A DNA stretch of 64,000 nt from Pegea sp. RAD2-039 (lineage: Eukaryota > Chordata > Thaliacea > Salpida > Salpidae), in NCBI GenBank assembly GCA_034620365.1, contig JAQGEQ010000071.1, positions 1,798,001 through 1,862,000 on the forward strand, given 5' to 3'. This document shows, piece by piece, positions 34,901 through 49,539 of this stretch. The stretch's first letter is position 1. Every line of letters starts with the position of its first letter. The notes under the pieces are model-generated. The model had not been told where the DNA came from, made no database searches, and worked only from the letters and a program-made list of their open reading frames with translations. Both the position numbers and the translations under genes were made by a program.

Positions 34901-37900
34901 AAATTTGAATTACAGCTTAATTAGTAAAATAATTAAAGCTGTTAAACTTTGTTTTGGCAAGTAAAAAGCTGAAGAGAAAATATTATCTTTTATATCTTAT
35001 TATACAACAGTTTGACTTAACAACAAAAATCGAATCCAAAACAAACTTTTTGATAGTTTTTACTCTACATTTGCGGTTACTGTCCGGAATCGTCTTTTTT
35101 AGTTGATATCCTTTCCTAATATCACGAAGTAAGTTATCGATTATACCACCCTAGGAAAATTATTTCACAAATACATATTTTAATTGAACTGAAAAAAATT
35201 AAAAACCTCTGAAGGAGGGGGAATGGATTTTTTTCTTTTAGTTGGATTTTTCTTTAAATATTCAGCCTGGGCCTTTTCTCTTTTAATTCTTTTCTCTTCT
35301 TGAACTAATCTTTCTTTATTTTCTTTGATTGCTTTAATTATCTAAAATTAAAAGATTGAAGTGTAAATATACAATTAGATAAATTAGCTAAAAGTTAAAA
35401 TAAAAAAATTTATCGCAAAAATAAATTATGATTCATGAATTAGATTAGTAGAAAAAGATTTTGTTCATAATATAATATTTATTTCATAAATTATATTTAA
35501 TTACTTGATCACAGAAGTTTGACATTGTTGAGAAACAGTCTTCAAGTTTAAACTTTGTTTCATCTTCAACTATATAAGAAGCCAAAGTTTTTCTTAACTC
35601 CTCAACCTTTTCGAAATTTTTCTCAATTGCATCAAATCGTTTTGTTGCATTATGCAAAAATTCACCAAATTGTTTTTGAATATCTTCTGTTCCTTTGCTA
35701 ACCTGTAGGTTAATTTTTACAGTCATGATCTAGATTAAACTTTTATCAATCTGTTATCATGTCATAATTTAAATGATTCTAGTTAATAAAAAATATTCTG
35801 AGTAATTACCTGTTTAGAAAGCTTATTGATATTGTTTGATAATTTGTTATAATCATTTTTCAACTGATCAATAGAAACTGTTCGACATTTTATCACGACT
35901 TCTAAATCTTGAGGAATACTTAGAAGTTCTTGATGATTGGCGGTGGCTTCTTCCATTACTACATGCAGTAACGTCATTCTCGGCTTATTAGCTTTTGTTT
36001 CTGACAGCTAAAACATAAACAAATCAAAAAATTTAAAATCAAAAGTTAAGTACAGATGTTTTCGAAGGTTTTCAAGATATTGAACTCACTTTTAATAAAG
36101 AACTGAATTTGAAGGCACACGCCCCACCAGAATACGCCCCATGATTCATAAAATTACCCATTTTTAATATCAACAGAAATAAGTTCTCCAAATTTGAACA
36201 TTTAAGTATTGCTAAAAAGAAAATATTTTAATTTCAGTCTGAAAACTTATCATTCAAAAAAGTTAAATTTGGTTTATTACAAATTTATAGTCTTTAGCTA
36301 AAAAATATATTAAAAGATATTTTTTCCAATTATTTAAATGAAACACTTTTTTGTTAGATTTAATGAAACTAAAAACTTTTTATTTCAAACACTTTACTTA
36401 GAAATTTGTAATATTAAATTATGTTACTGAAATTATTTAGTTGAAAAAATCTGTTTTAAAGCTGAGTCGGTTTTAACAAGAACCTTGACAAGCAAGTATA
36501 CTCCGCTCAATCGGTGGTTCTAAACATTCAATCTCTTCTTCGAACATTTCTCTAGCTATTGAAGCTTCAATCCTCAGCATAAAGTCAGGAAGTTGAGATA
36601 GTTGTAAGAAGTAGTGATCTACGCTTGAAAGCATCTTTATATCTCCTTTGTAAGCTTGAATATTTTCTATCTCAGTTTTTTCAGGTATATACTTCAACAT
36701 ACTTTTCAGTTTTTGTTCCGCTAAAAAATTTGAATAATCAAATTATGAAAGCTTCATGGAAGAGTATACGATCTGATCTCACTCAATATTTCGCGATTGT
36801 TATCTTTCAGAGCTTCAATGATCTTTTCGTTGCTCATTCGAAATTGTTTTAAAAAAATGTTGATGTTCAAACTTCGACGGGAGTCAATAAATGTGATCTG
36901 AAAAATTCGGAAAACTTTTTATAATATTTGTGATGAAGAACATCTTACTTCCGTTGGTTCTTTTTTTTCTGGTTTTTTCTCCTTTTTTGAAAATACTTTT
37001 TGGGAGAAAAGCTCTTCAATCCGATTATAATTTGGTTCAAGAAGTTTGTTGCAATTTTCCAAACATTCCCAAATGTTAGTTGATCTGAAAAATCTCGAAA
37101 TAAAATAATGATAGCTTGTTGAGATGTGCTCACTTTGTTTTGAGAGTCTTCTCAGGAATTTTCTGCCAGTTGAGTCTCCGTAGTTTCAACTTGGGAGCCG
37201 GAACACTCATAGCTCTTCTGACTACCGGTGGAGCGCTGTACTGTAGAGCACTTGTTGTTGCTGAAACCACAACTGGAGGTGGTGGAATCCCTGGGATTGG
37301 TGGAGGAGGAGGGATCCCTGAAATTGGTGGAGGAGGAGGGATCCCTGAAATTGGTGGAGGAGGAGGGATCCCTGAAATTGGTGGAGGAGGAGGGATCCCT
37401 GGGATCGGTGGAGGAAGAGGGATCCCTGGGATCGGTGGAGGAGGAGGGATACCTGGGATCGGTGGAGGAGGAGGGATACCTGGGATCGGTGGAGGAGGAG
37501 GGATACCTGGGATCGGTGGAGGAGGAGGGATACCTGGGATCGGTGGAGGAGGAGGGATACCTGGGATCGGTGGAGGAGGAGGGATCCCTGGAATTGGTGG
37601 AGGAGGAGGGATCCCTGAAATTGGTGGAGGAGGAGGGATCCCCGAGATTGGTGGAGGTGGTGGAATCCCCGGAATTGGTGGAGGAGGAGGGATCCCTGGA
37701 ATTGGTGGAGGTGTTGGGATCTCTGGGATCTCTGGGATCGGTGGAGGTGTTGGGATCTCTGAGATCGGTGGAGGTGTTGGGATCCCTGAGATCGGTGGAG
37801 GTGTTGGGATCTTTTGAACAGATTCCAACATTTTATAATTATTATTGGAATATCTTTCTTCTGAATCATTTTTAACTTCCATCATTTCCACTTGAACACT

Positions 37901-40900
37901 TGCATGAGAAGTTTTACATTGTTGAAATCCACCAAATTGTGTCTTAAGAATCTTCTTCGCAGCGTTTACAGTGTCTATCATTGTGATTCGTTGTGATACT
38001 TCTGCAAGAACTCTCCACATGATTTTCGATAACTCTGTCGAGTCTTCATCAACTTGTAAGTTTAGTTGGAGCATGCATTGTAGGATTGTCAACAGATCAC
38101 TTGCTTCAGGTTTATTATAAACCTTCAAATGTTGGTGAGCTTTCAGTGATATTGAAGTTTTTATTGCAACTTTATTTTTATTATATTTTTACTTTTTATG
38201 CTTACTAAAAGCTTTTCATTAATTAAAAAAAAAACTTATTTGATTTACTTTATTGAAAACAGCTGAAAATAAATCTTTATGGCTATTGATATCTAGCCCA
38301 TCTTGACCCATAAGATCTGATACTTCATCTTCATCTTCTTGTTTGCTCTCTCGGAATACATCTAATTGAACTTGTAAGTCTTCACATTCGTTTTGACTTT
38401 AAAACAAGTAAATTTATTTTTATGATTTGCATTGAAGTAAACATAATCATTTGAACAATTTATAAAATAGTTTTAACTTTAAGTTCTTCATTTCGCCTTA
38501 AATTTATTTTTAAATAAATAAAGTAGTCTTCACTCATAGGAAAACCTATTTTTTACAACTAAATACAAATTTCATTTGCAGTACAATTATTATAATTAGT
38601 TAAAAATATGTTAATAATTTAATTTTTTCTGAACAAAAAGCAGAAAATGATAAGATTAATTTTCAATCGTTCTGAAATGTTTTTAATTTAACGATTTTGA
38701 TTAAATAAAAACATTTCATTTAATTTTATTTAGAATCACAGCAGATGACACTCCAAAAATATATGCTAAACAAACTAAGTAAATGATTTGTATCATTTTA
38801 CCGAACACCAAATAAATGGAAATTATATAAAGAAAGCAGCTTATTGAAAACTGACAGCTGGTTTTGTTTAAAAGCTGCTTGCACCAAAATACTAAGATCA
38901 CCTTTAAGCACAAACATGCTGTTTACTAAATGCAAACCAACGCAGATGTTAAAAGTTATATTTGAAAAGCAGAAACACGCATTGAAAAATAAGAAAAATT
39001 GACCAAATTAAATCATCTGCATACAAATAATTTTGTTTTTACTAGTTGAATTTTCGATAAGAAAACTACTTTAGATTGATTTTATAAATAAGTAAGCTAA
39101 TTTATATTTTTTTACTGTTTGAAATGTTAATAATTTATGTTGAAAATTAAAACCAACAGTTGTTACTAAAGCTTTAGTTAAAATATATAAATTAAATGAA
39201 TAAACTTAACCTGTAAAATATCAAGTTTAAGTTTCTATAATTTACAAAAGTAGGTGTTTTTATAGCCTGCTTGTAAAAACAAGCAAGTTTTAAACTCTGT
39301 AAACAATTAAAGATTTGTCTTTTAGAATTGGGTATTACAAGACAGGTTTACTCTTGGATTAAAACTTAGTTTTGTTACAATGTTGATTTCTAGTGATTAA
39401 TTAACGTACCTAGATTATATTTAGATTTTTGTAGCCTTGCCAAATTCAAACGAGCTATACTAGTATTACAAAAAACTAAAATTCTTATTTCGTTGCTAAA
39501 TAGGCTTACATTTACAAGTTGTAAATTTCGTGATTTACATCAAATTTACATACTTTATTATTATTTAATTTAATTTTGGAAAACTTGATGAAAAAACTCA
39601 AAATCTTTTATAGAAAACTCTAAAAAGAAAGGTATAAGGAATTCAAATTAAGTGAGTTTTTAGTTTTCCCTCAAAAGGTTTTAAAATTGGCAATAATGAT
39701 TACTTTCAATTAATCTTTTTCTTTGTTCCTTAACCTTTTAGTGTGAATTTAGTACGTAATAAAAGTATTTTATATTCTACTTTCTATTGAAATGAGTAAC
39801 TCCAGGTTTTTTTGTTGAAAATTGTCTATTATCAGATTTCAGATGAAATGCTGTGTTGTAAAAACATTTTAAGATATTTTCGTCAAGTTTAAAACAATAA
39901 AAGTTTTGAAAAATTGTTGCCTAATGGTGTTTAAAGATACTTAAAAAATTAAAACTATGAACAAATTGCATTTATCTCAGATAAAGATATTGTGGAAAGA
40001 AAACTAATTTTTATACATTAACATAATTGTATGCGTGTGACTAAACTTCATCAAAATAATATAAAATTGCTTTTACAATGCAAAAAAAAAGTCATCAAAC
40101 TAAAAGTAAATGATAATGATGAAAAATTTGGAAGCAGTAAAAAAATGTAATTTTTTCATGTGTCATGATTTCTGTAATACTTACTAAATAATTTCAAATG
40201 CTCTGTTCCTGAAAATTTAATCGCAAAGATATTTTGTATGTTAATATCTGTATTAACTTTGAATTGTTATAAAATTGTTATTAATATATAATTAGCTTCA
40301 AATTAATGTTGGTTGTTAAAGACCAAAAGATTTTAACTCTAAAATAGTAAAACGTTTTCTAATAAGATTAACAGAAAGTTCCTTTAAATATTTTTATTAG
40401 ATATTATCAAACTTTATTATTATAAATCTAATTATTATTTGCCATTAATAAAGTTAAAAACTTATCCTTTACTTTTAAGAGAATTGAGTTGAAATTAGCT
40501 AATACTTAAAAAAATTATTAAAACAATTTCCATTTATATTTGTTATAAATGAATTAAATTACGTTCTAAATTACACGTACAAAATCATTGATATCAAATT
40601 AGGTTCTAAGTAAATTTAACAAATTGTTAAAATATACAGCTAGTTACTTTTATGCAAAAATCTAAAACTTATCATCAAGTCATTCGAATCAAAACTGAAT
40701 TAGTAAAATAAACATATTAAACTTACCAAAGCATTGTATTGATATCAAGCAAATGAAGACCTAAAAACAAAAATAATTGTAAACTTTATGATAAAACATT
40801 TGCAAATAAAAGCATAGAGAACTATATTTTGATGAACAATTTGCACAGTAGTATTTTATATCAATGAAAATAACAAATTTAATCTAAATAAATAAAAAAT

Positions 40901-43900
40901 TGATTTTAATGATTGGATTTGATTCTAAATGATAAATTCTTTTTTTTTCTTGACAAAAATGTTCAGAAAGTTTTTCGTTATTAGTAATTACAGAGAAGAT
41001 AGAATTTGTTGTAAAATATTTTATGTTTTCAATTTTCTCACCAATAAACTCATTTCTTGTTTGAATCCTTTCATTTATTGGTTCTGTTGTTAGAATCACA
41101 GCATTGATAAAAGAAAAAATAGCAACTTGGTAGGGAACATTTTCCGCTGATTTTAGTTCATTCACAACCACACTAAAGCGATATCTCTGGAGCTTTTCTC
41201 TCTGTATCAAACGTTTGAAATATTAAAATACTTAAAATGTTCATCATTGTACAAAGTTTTTCTGCAATTTTATTTTGGTCATTTTAGCTGTGCATGTGTA
41301 ATTCAAAACGAAATTATGTTCAAATTTCTTATTTTGTCTGTAAATTAATTTTTCAAGCTTATTTAATCATTAGTTTACATGTTAAACATCTAAAATATAA
41401 CATATTTAACTGTTACATAGGTCAGAGGTTTTGAGTTGAAAACCCTTTAAATTAAGAAATACAAGATGATTAATTATTTAAATTAAATTATCCTTTTACA
41501 GTTAGATTTTCTAATGAAGACAGATATCTAAAAATCGATAAATGAATAATAAATTAAGAAAGTTAGTCAATACAAAAGTTAAGTTGATTTGTATTTGAAA
41601 AAGCTGTTTAAAGGAAAAACTTTAAACTTTAACAGGATAATTTTGTTTTTAATCTTTGTGATTACAAAATATTTAGCATGTATGTTTTTGGAAAAACTCT
41701 AAATTTAGAATTACTTTTTTAAGTATTTTGTAAATTTGCTTATTAACTAAAAACTTTTTGCAAAAATGCAAGTAAAAATATGATTTATTAAAAATAAATA
41801 TGCGAGCAAATATTTGTTGTTAGATGAAATGTTTATGATCAAAATACAACAAAACATGTTTTCTAAACAACTTTAGATACAACTTCAAGTCATAACTTCA
41901 AAATTTACAACTAATAAAGATATTTGATATTTACACATCTCATACAAATAGAAAATTTAATATATCGGGCGGGTCTGTTAGTAAGGTAGGTTAATAAAAC
42001 AAATACCTCTGAATAAATACTATTCAATTTTATCATTGTGTGATTAACAATTTACTTTGTAATATTCCATGGCATCTATTGCTCTAGCTTTTCCATCGGT
42101 TGAGTACATACACATAGCAGCTAGTAATTCAAAAACTTGTTTTTTCACCATTACATTTGCGCTTGTTAGTGCTGAAAATAGAAAACAAGTAAATTGTACA
42201 AGAATATAGTCTTACTACGTTTATAGGAATTTAATAAGGATTATGAAATGTAAATATATTCGACATTCGTAATGTAAAAAGATAAAATTTTCATGTTTGG
42301 AAAGTATTTTCTCTTTAAACAAAGCAACTATTTGTTTGAAAGTTTTAAAACTGGTTTAGACTGTTTTTAGTAACATGATTTTTATTTTGACTGAAATTAA
42401 TTATTGATAGTCTTTTTTTTAACTATTTTTTGTCAAAACTGTTAAACCTGTTTATATTCTAGACCAATGTTCTGACAGAAACTTTACGATTAAATTGCTC
42501 AATTATTTTAAAGTAAAATTTAAAAACAAGGGTTAAGTAAAATATTGAAAAATTTGTCATATATTGCCAGATTTCCAAATATCAAAATAATAACCACGGA
42601 TGACTTTTAAGACTCTCAGAATAGTCCGGTTTTCCATTGTAAATGAAAGTTCTTTAATAGAGTAACCATCAATAAATATTTTTGTTTGACAAGTAAATAT
42701 GAACCTTGAACAAATTCTCCCAGCTTCTTTTTTGATTAATACTTTATCAGATATAAAACTTGCAAAGAAATTTAAACAATTTGTATTACTGGATGAAAAA
42801 TTATTTTTTAGTACATAATAGTTTTACAATTTTTGGAAAATGTTCTTTTTCATTATTCTCTTTAGTAAATTAGCAATTTATTTAATCAATACAACACATT
42901 TTGTAGTATGTTTTATGTAAAATGTTAAGTTAGGTATAAAAAACACGACTTATTAAAGTAAATCTAGCTGAGATGCATAAATAAATTTTTATAAAAATTT
43001 GACTTATGGAATTAATGTTAAAAGTAATCTCTAAACACTGCTCTCATCCTAGAAAAATTCTTATTTATGTTCGAAATTCCGGAAATTTTTAAAACTGCAA
43101 TTCTCAATAATAGATATCTGTCTACATTTTATAGAAAAAAAAAATGATTTATTGTTTTTTTCAGTTATATCAATTTTTTTCAGTTTAATTATTTTGCAAT
43201 CTTTATTCCATAATGAAAACAATTTCAGTATAAAACGTTTGATTATCTTAATATTTCCCAATTAATAGTGCATCAAGTGTTATCTCAAACAATAATTAAA
43301 GTATTACTTCAATAAATTTGTTTATTATAAAAAAAGTATCAAGTTTTTTTTCATCATAATCACTGAGTGTTTTAAAATGTTTTTATGATAACCGATATAT
43401 TACATCTACCTAAAAACGTAGCCAACTGTAGATTTAATTAAGGTAACATCTAAACTACTTACCAGTAGCAAGCATCCGTGTATAATGCTCTTCTGAAATT
43501 ACACATTGAAGTCCAGTTGCAGAGTTCATCACTTCTCGTACACATCTGAGCAAATAGAATGACATGAGATGTTTTGAATTATAAGCTGAAATACATTCTT
43601 CTAAGATATTTAGAATTTGAACAAATGATTTGTTTTTTGAGCAAATATCATTTGATAATTGATTTTTTGAAGTTATAGTTGTTGTCATCAATGTAAAATT
43701 ATAATTATTACTTCCGATAACGCTAAAAATAAACAATCAGAAATCAGATCTGTTGACTTTCTATAAAGTATTTCAATTAATTAAGTAATTTGAAATTGCA
43801 TTTAATCACACTCTATATAATTAAACCAAAAAAGATTTATAATTTCACAAGTTGAAGTATTTAAACGACTTTAATTCTAATTACCCAACACATTGAAGCA

Positions 43901-44326
43901 GTTCCATTGATGTTATCAATGCTTCTTTGGTTTTACTTGGCTCATTTGACAATCTATCCAAAGTTGTGAACAGTACAGCAAGTCCATCTTGTTCTAAGAA
44001 ACCCTAAATACCAAATACTAAATGAAAATCAATGATAATAAATCGGAACATACGTTTGCTTAATTTCAAAGTTAATTGTTGTAAAGCAATTTTTATTTCT
44101 AGGTTTATATGAAACTGTGAACACTTACCAACATCCATTGCTCAGAACAAGATGCAATCTTTTTTTTCAATCCACTGAAGTTTTTTACAGAAGGAAAATG
44201 TAAAAGTCTGATGCAAAGTTCAGGATCTGCTGCGTCCAAATTTGAAAGAGTTTCATCTCTTTCATCTTGTTCTTTTTTCTGAGCTTTTTTTGCAATATGA
44301 TTCCATTTACTTTTTGTACCATCCAT
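31928..44326 (-). CDS. INF2: Inverted formin 2
   Basis: Formin that nucleates, and also severs and depolymerises, actin filaments; in animals it acts at ER-mitochondria contacts and in vesicle traffic. Exons in transcript order: 44326-44129, 44003-43885, 43722-43463, 42171-42056, 41201-41042, 40760-40727, 38396-38249, 38122-37134, 37084-36949, 36897-36783, 36720-36484, 36211-36090, 36007-35810, 35702-35505, 35341-35207, 35150-35081, 34713-34108, 32406-31928. All phases fit; about 1439 residues (human about 1249). Seen in order: GBD/DID armadillo region ([27 protein letters not shown]), FH1 with about 20 [13 protein letters not shown] repeats, FH2 ([24 protein letters not shown]), then the WH2-like DAD ([18 protein letters not shown]) that makes INF2 unlike other formins, and a long Ser-rich tail ending in basic residues. 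The donor after the DAD exon is uncertain. Introns of up to about 2.3 kb dominate the locus. Confidence 0.94.
33434..33513 (-). CDS. Possible alternative last exon of INF2 (acidic tail)
   Basis: Inside the last INF2 intron an acceptor-like ...TTGAAG ends at 33514. Joined in phase to the donor at 34108 it would add about 26 codons, beginning [11 protein letters not shown], then seven Asp in a row, and ending YQDASEFL with TAG at 33434-33436. Vertebrate INF2 also makes alternative C-termini by splicing. The upstream pyrimidine tract is poor and I see no clear proof of use, so this is a candidate only. Confidence 0.3.
37274..37812 (-). repeat. 27-bp tandem repeat encoding the INF2 FH1 domain
   Basis: About 20 head-to-tail units of 27 bp. 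On the coding strand each gives nine residues, PPPPPIPGI or variants with PPPPPISGI and TPPPI. Several neighbouring units are identical at the DNA level, which points to recent unequal exchange or slippage. Each unit offers a polyproline site for profilin-actin. The edges, especially the side nearest 37812, are more diverged. Confidence 0.93.
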
Positions 44327-44439
44327 TATAAAAAAATTTCTTATCTTTAAAGCTTTAAAAATTAGATTTAAAAAAAAAGTTTTCTTCAAATTTTCTTTAA
44401 AATAAATTAGTTTGTTTAAAGCCAAAATTATCATCAATA

Positions 44440-47400
44440 ATAAAATAATTTATAATAAAAAGTTATTACGATTTATTCAAATATTTTTTGAAAAAGATTT
44501 CAATACAACTTGAACCCAAAAACACCCAGCTAAAAATTGATAATTGATGTCAATTATCTTCTCATTTGTTCTTTCAATACTAATTTTTCGAGTGTTACAA
44601 ATTTGAAATGATTTAGTTTCATTTAAAAGCTTAAGTTTAAATCGTTTATTTATTTATTTTTTTTTTCTACAAAAATGTTCCAATAAATTTTGACGTTTGT
44701 CATAACCTATAAAAATCATCAGATTTATGTAAAGCACAATGTTTTCTTATTTTAAATAAATTAATCGAAAGTTGTAGGAAAGATTAAAGTTAAAACCACA
44801 TTTTGATTTTACTCGATAAGAAAAATGGAAAATAAAACAAATTCAAAAGAAATTTATTGTTATTTTTATTATAACAAATAAAATTATCAAAAATATCTTA
44901 ATAAATTAAATATAGTAATGAATACCCAACAAGTATAATAAATAGAATATTTTTATTACAAGATTAGTTAAAACCTACATTCTAAAGTAAAACTGACGTT
45001 AAAATGTATAATTAAAACACAAAGTAGTTAGCGGAAGAACTCCCACATACAACTTTAGATGATAAAAATATCAAAAAGAAGATTCATCTTTAGTAACACA
45101 GCTTTAACAACTTTTCACAACAAATTTCTCAAAGTAAAACTCTTAATTCTTTTCTGTAACAATTTAAATTTCTTCTAAAATAAAAAGCTATCAAGGATTT
45201 AAAAAGAGTTTGAAACAAAATTAGAATATACAATTATTAAAAATCAGATGATTAAAAACTCTTTGAAATTATTACAAATATTCACTTTTTTACGTTAATA
45301 GAATACAAAGTATTAGAAAAATAATCACTTATATATTTCATAAAGTATTTACATATAATTATGATTAACTTTAGATTTAATCACTGACTTCAGTTAAAAC
45401 GATAACTAAGGTTTTCAACATGATAACCAAAAATATATTTTGTTAACTGAACAAATAGCTTTCAGACCTACCTAGCTATTTCCGATAGATAATTATGAAA
45501 AAACGCCTAAAAACAACCATAAAACTATTCTTATTTCTTCATTCAAGTTTTAGATGTACATTTCATTGAAATTATGGAACAAATATTTAATAAAGAACCG
45601 CTTGATTGATTTTGTTAAACTTAAATATAGATCTTATATCCTTTTCTCCAGGCTAAAGTTTAGACTTCATGTTTACCAAAAATATATATTTCAGTTTGAT
45701 TTATTCAGTTGTATAAATCTAAAGTATAACTTTTCTAACTTAAATGTCGAAATTTTAAAAAATACGTCAACAACTTTTGATCAAAATGTTGAAAGATATT
45801 CAATAATTAATCAAGTTTAAAAACTACTTGAAAAATATTTTTAAAAATCGCTTAAAAACATCCAGCTTCGAGAAGTTAGAATTTGTTGTATAAGTTAATT
45901 AATTCGTTTATTTAAAAAATACAAGAAAATTTTCTCAACTTTAGACGCTTACCTAATATTGTTTTATAATGTTGACTAGCATTTATACAAAAAATAATGA
46001 TTATAAATAAAAAATATAAAATATTGCAACTTGATCAGTCAATCAATGAACAACAGAATACAATTCTTTCAATTATATCACAATAAAGTGAATTTTTAAG
46101 TAAAAAAAGTATTTCGAATATCTTCAACTAGCGCTACTAGTGGTCGATAGCAAGTGAAGCATATCTTTATTTGATTTCTCTAAAAATGGTAAATAATATA
46201 ATAATCAATTTTTACTTTCATCTTTAACATCTGTTAGTTGCTGATTGCTTCACTTGTCATTTTTCTGATCCTTTTATTTCTGGTAAATCAGATTGAATTA
46301 TTATCAGTTACTTAAACTGTATTTGAGCAAATTACTTAGTTGCTACTAAGTTAATTGTTTGTTTTAGTATCAGCTCCAATTCAGTTAAACTTGTGTAATA
46401 AAAGTCACAATAAGTATTGCAAAAACGAAGTTGCTATTGTTTCTATTTTTTCTATTGTTGTATGAGCTCCAGTATTTTTATTTTTACTAAAATAAGTTTA
46501 AGTATTATTCTTACTCCAATGATACATTTAATTACTTTTTATGTATAAAGTTAGTCACGTTGATTGCTGATAAATATAAATAAGGCCTTGTTATATCTAC
46601 AAGTCTTGAATTTGTAAGTTTCTTACAAAAAAGTAAAAATCCAATGAAGGCTTATATTGTCCAACATATTTACATAAGAAATATTACCAGGAATCAAGTA
46701 TCTGATATGTAATTAGTTTATTACTTAAAAAAATCCCATTTTCACTATATATTTTTCGAATTAGTATTCATTGATATTATCAATAGTGATAACTTAGATT
46801 AACCTAAAATTGGTTTGTTACTTTACCATTGTTATATTTGATGATTAAATTATTTGATTAATTACTGTAAGAATTACATTTTTTCACAAGAAAATGAAAA
46901 TGAAACGCATAAGCAACCCAAAAATAAATTTATGAACTATTGAATAGGTTTACAATTAGCAATTTTCAGTGTTTTATAGTAAAAGAATTTTCTGCACTTT
47001 TGCTTGATTACTGCAAGTGATGCTCATAAATTTTATTAAAAAATAAAACTCAAGAACAAATTCAAAACTATTTTGTTATTAAAGGAGGTTTATTATAATA
47101 AATTCAAAAAAATAATGCTATGTTTCGAACAAGTTTGAATTTGACAGAGAACTAGATATTAATTACATTTACTCACAAAAAATTAGTTGATGTAATTTAA
47201 ACTACAAATCAATTAAAATTAGTTTAAACGCTTTGAAGCAGAGTGAAAAAAAATTTGGGCTTAAAATTACAGTGGCGCAGGTTCGAATCTAAGGTAAAGC
47301 AAAAAATTAATTAAAAGATATTTTAGTTGATCAAGTACCAACTATATCAGAATTAAGCAACTAGCAATTAAATACCAAGCACCATTTAGTAACTCTTCGA

Positions 47401-49539
47401 CTAGGAAAACTAAACCTAAAATCGTCTAACCGACACATCCTTTCGCTCAGTGATCTAAAAAGTGTCTAGAAGACACGCAGCTGGAAGCCCTCTGTAAAGT
47501 AATTCTCATCAAAAATATATTCTTAAATATTATTCCGATTAAACATTAATCAATTCTTAATGACTTTTCTATCTAAAAAATAAGTAAGTATTAAAGTAAT
47601 TAAAAAACATAAAAACTTATATCTTACATTATTTTAATCGAAAGTGAAAGACTTTGTGTAAATATTTTTTTGTATCATTTGCATTATTTAAACTGTTAAA
47701 AAACGTGATTATATTACTAGTTTATATAAATTATTTTTATTATGTAAAATTATAGTAATACAAAGTAATTCCAAATGATTTCCAAACCAAATTTGCCAAA
47801 TTAGTTTGTATTTTAGTACTGTTTATCTGTATATGACTACGTCAATAGTAAACTGCTTAGCATAATCCTGTGGTTGCAATTGTTTTTACAAAGCTGAAGC
47901 TACTTTTATTTACAATAAGGTTAAAGAAAAAAATTTTTGTTTTATATTGTATATTTAAAAATATGATTTATCAGTTTTTATAGGCTTTGTCTTATTTCTT
48001 CATTATGAAATCTGAAATTAATGAGCTACTAATGTTATGTATAGTAGGAACATATTTAAAAAAAAAACTCTTTAATTTGTTTAAACTGTTTGAGACAGAT
48101 ATAAACATATCTTAATTAGTAAATGGTTTTTAATTACAAATGTAAATTATTGATTTAGTGATTATATTTGATTTTCATGTTTTTAAAAGGATTATCAGAT
48201 TGTAAGTAGTTTGACCTTGAAAATCTCTAAAATTTTTTCTGATAGCAGAAATAATACCAATAATTATGATCTAGTAAAATTAATATCAATATAAAATAGT
48301 TAATTTTTACAACTTGTATAGTTTTTTGTGTGAAAATAAAGCTGTTGATAATTTCTGGTAAAATTTTATATAGAATTTCTAAAAAAAATAAAATAAAAAT
48401 AATAACTTGTAAATTTTCTTTAATTTTGTACTATATTCTAGTTTTTATTGTTGTTGCATTTGTAATTTAAGGGTAAATTTCATAAATTATATATAAGATA
48501 TTACAAAATATGTTTGCTTAAAAAATGTTTGAATTTGATTTATGGTTTTTTTATTTTTTCAAATATTAACTAAAATCAAAAGTATAACTAAATTTATATT
48601 TTATGTAACTTTCAACATCTTACCCTATAGTTTTTATCCAAATTTTCATTTTTATTTGTTTTTCTTTTTAATGTAATTGTTATTTTTTCATTGTTATACA
48701 TAATTCATAGACACACATTTTTAATTGTCTTATTTTTGTTAGAAATTAAAGCTTATATTAACAAATTTCTGATTTGAAATATAAATCAATAAGTATTTAT
48801 TTAAAAATAAAACTTTATTTTAACAACATATATTTTTTACATTTTAGTAAGGTAATAGTGTTATTGTTAATTTCATAATTTAATTAACATTTTATGTGAT
48901 ATATTTTTATACATTTGATACATTTTATATGATATATGATTTTATAGGTGTTTTAATTATACTATAGATTTGTTTTGATTTTTATTTGGAAGCAAGAATT
49001 TTGTTACATATTAAGGTGATATACATTTAAAATAAACTTTTATATAATTGTTATTTGTAATGGTATGCCAAAAAGATAATGATAGGATGTGTTAATTTTA
49101 CTTCCTATCAGTTATCCTAATTCAAGACTTTTGGGTCCTTGAATTGTTATAGTTGTTAGAAGATGACGTTTATTTCCAGGATTACAAGAGTTTTGGAGGC
49201 TAATAGATGAAGTTATGGAATTTTATCCATTAGCAAACATATACTCATTCAGAAAATGTTTTTCTTGGATGGAAAAAAGGGGAAACCCCCAATCTAAAAA
49301 TGTACCATGAAGTATTTTCCTGTGTCTGTTGCATGAACACGCACAACTAGTTTTAATATCAAACTCAAAGCAGTAATACGATTCCCCTCAATTCGAGATT
49401 CAACCCAGTTCTCAGTTGAAATAATTATTGGGTGTTTCGAACTAATATTTTTACTTTAATAACAACTTACTCTATCTTCTGTTGTGATGTAAATTATTGA
49501 AATGAAAATATTAGAAAATATCTGAAACTTTGTTTGTAG
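44440..49539. other. AT-rich divergent intergenic region, INF2 to USP
   Basis: About 5 kb between two divergent genes. It should contain the INF2 promoter and the first exon or exons and promoter of the USP gene, which I could not locate. One 11-bp tRNA B-box-like match occurs near 47280 without other tRNA features. No other element recognised. Confidence 0.4.

Noticed and set aside
37116..37875. Plus-strand frames of 233 and 215 residues (Gly-Ile-Pro and Leu-Val-Glu repeats)
   Set aside because: They are the antisense of the 27-bp FH1 repeat of INF2; a repeat whose length is a multiple of three is open in several frames by chance.
40884..41041. C-terminal extension of the INF2 exon frame ([12 protein letters not shown]...)
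   Set aside because: INF2 homology stops at NEFIG, a GTGAGA donor sits exactly there, and the next 34-nt exon ([10 protein letters not shown]) continues the family sequence in phase, so this is intron.
47260..47300. tRNA-like B box (GGTTCGAATCT) near 47280
   Set aside because: No A box, acceptor stem or anticodon arm at the right distance on this strand; a single 11-base match is not enough to call a tRNA or a tRNA-derived SINE.
47420..47490. Short hairpin GTGTCT-AGA-AGACAC
   Set aside because: A perfect but short inverted repeat with no neighbouring signal; not a histone 3' stem-loop and expected occasionally by chance.
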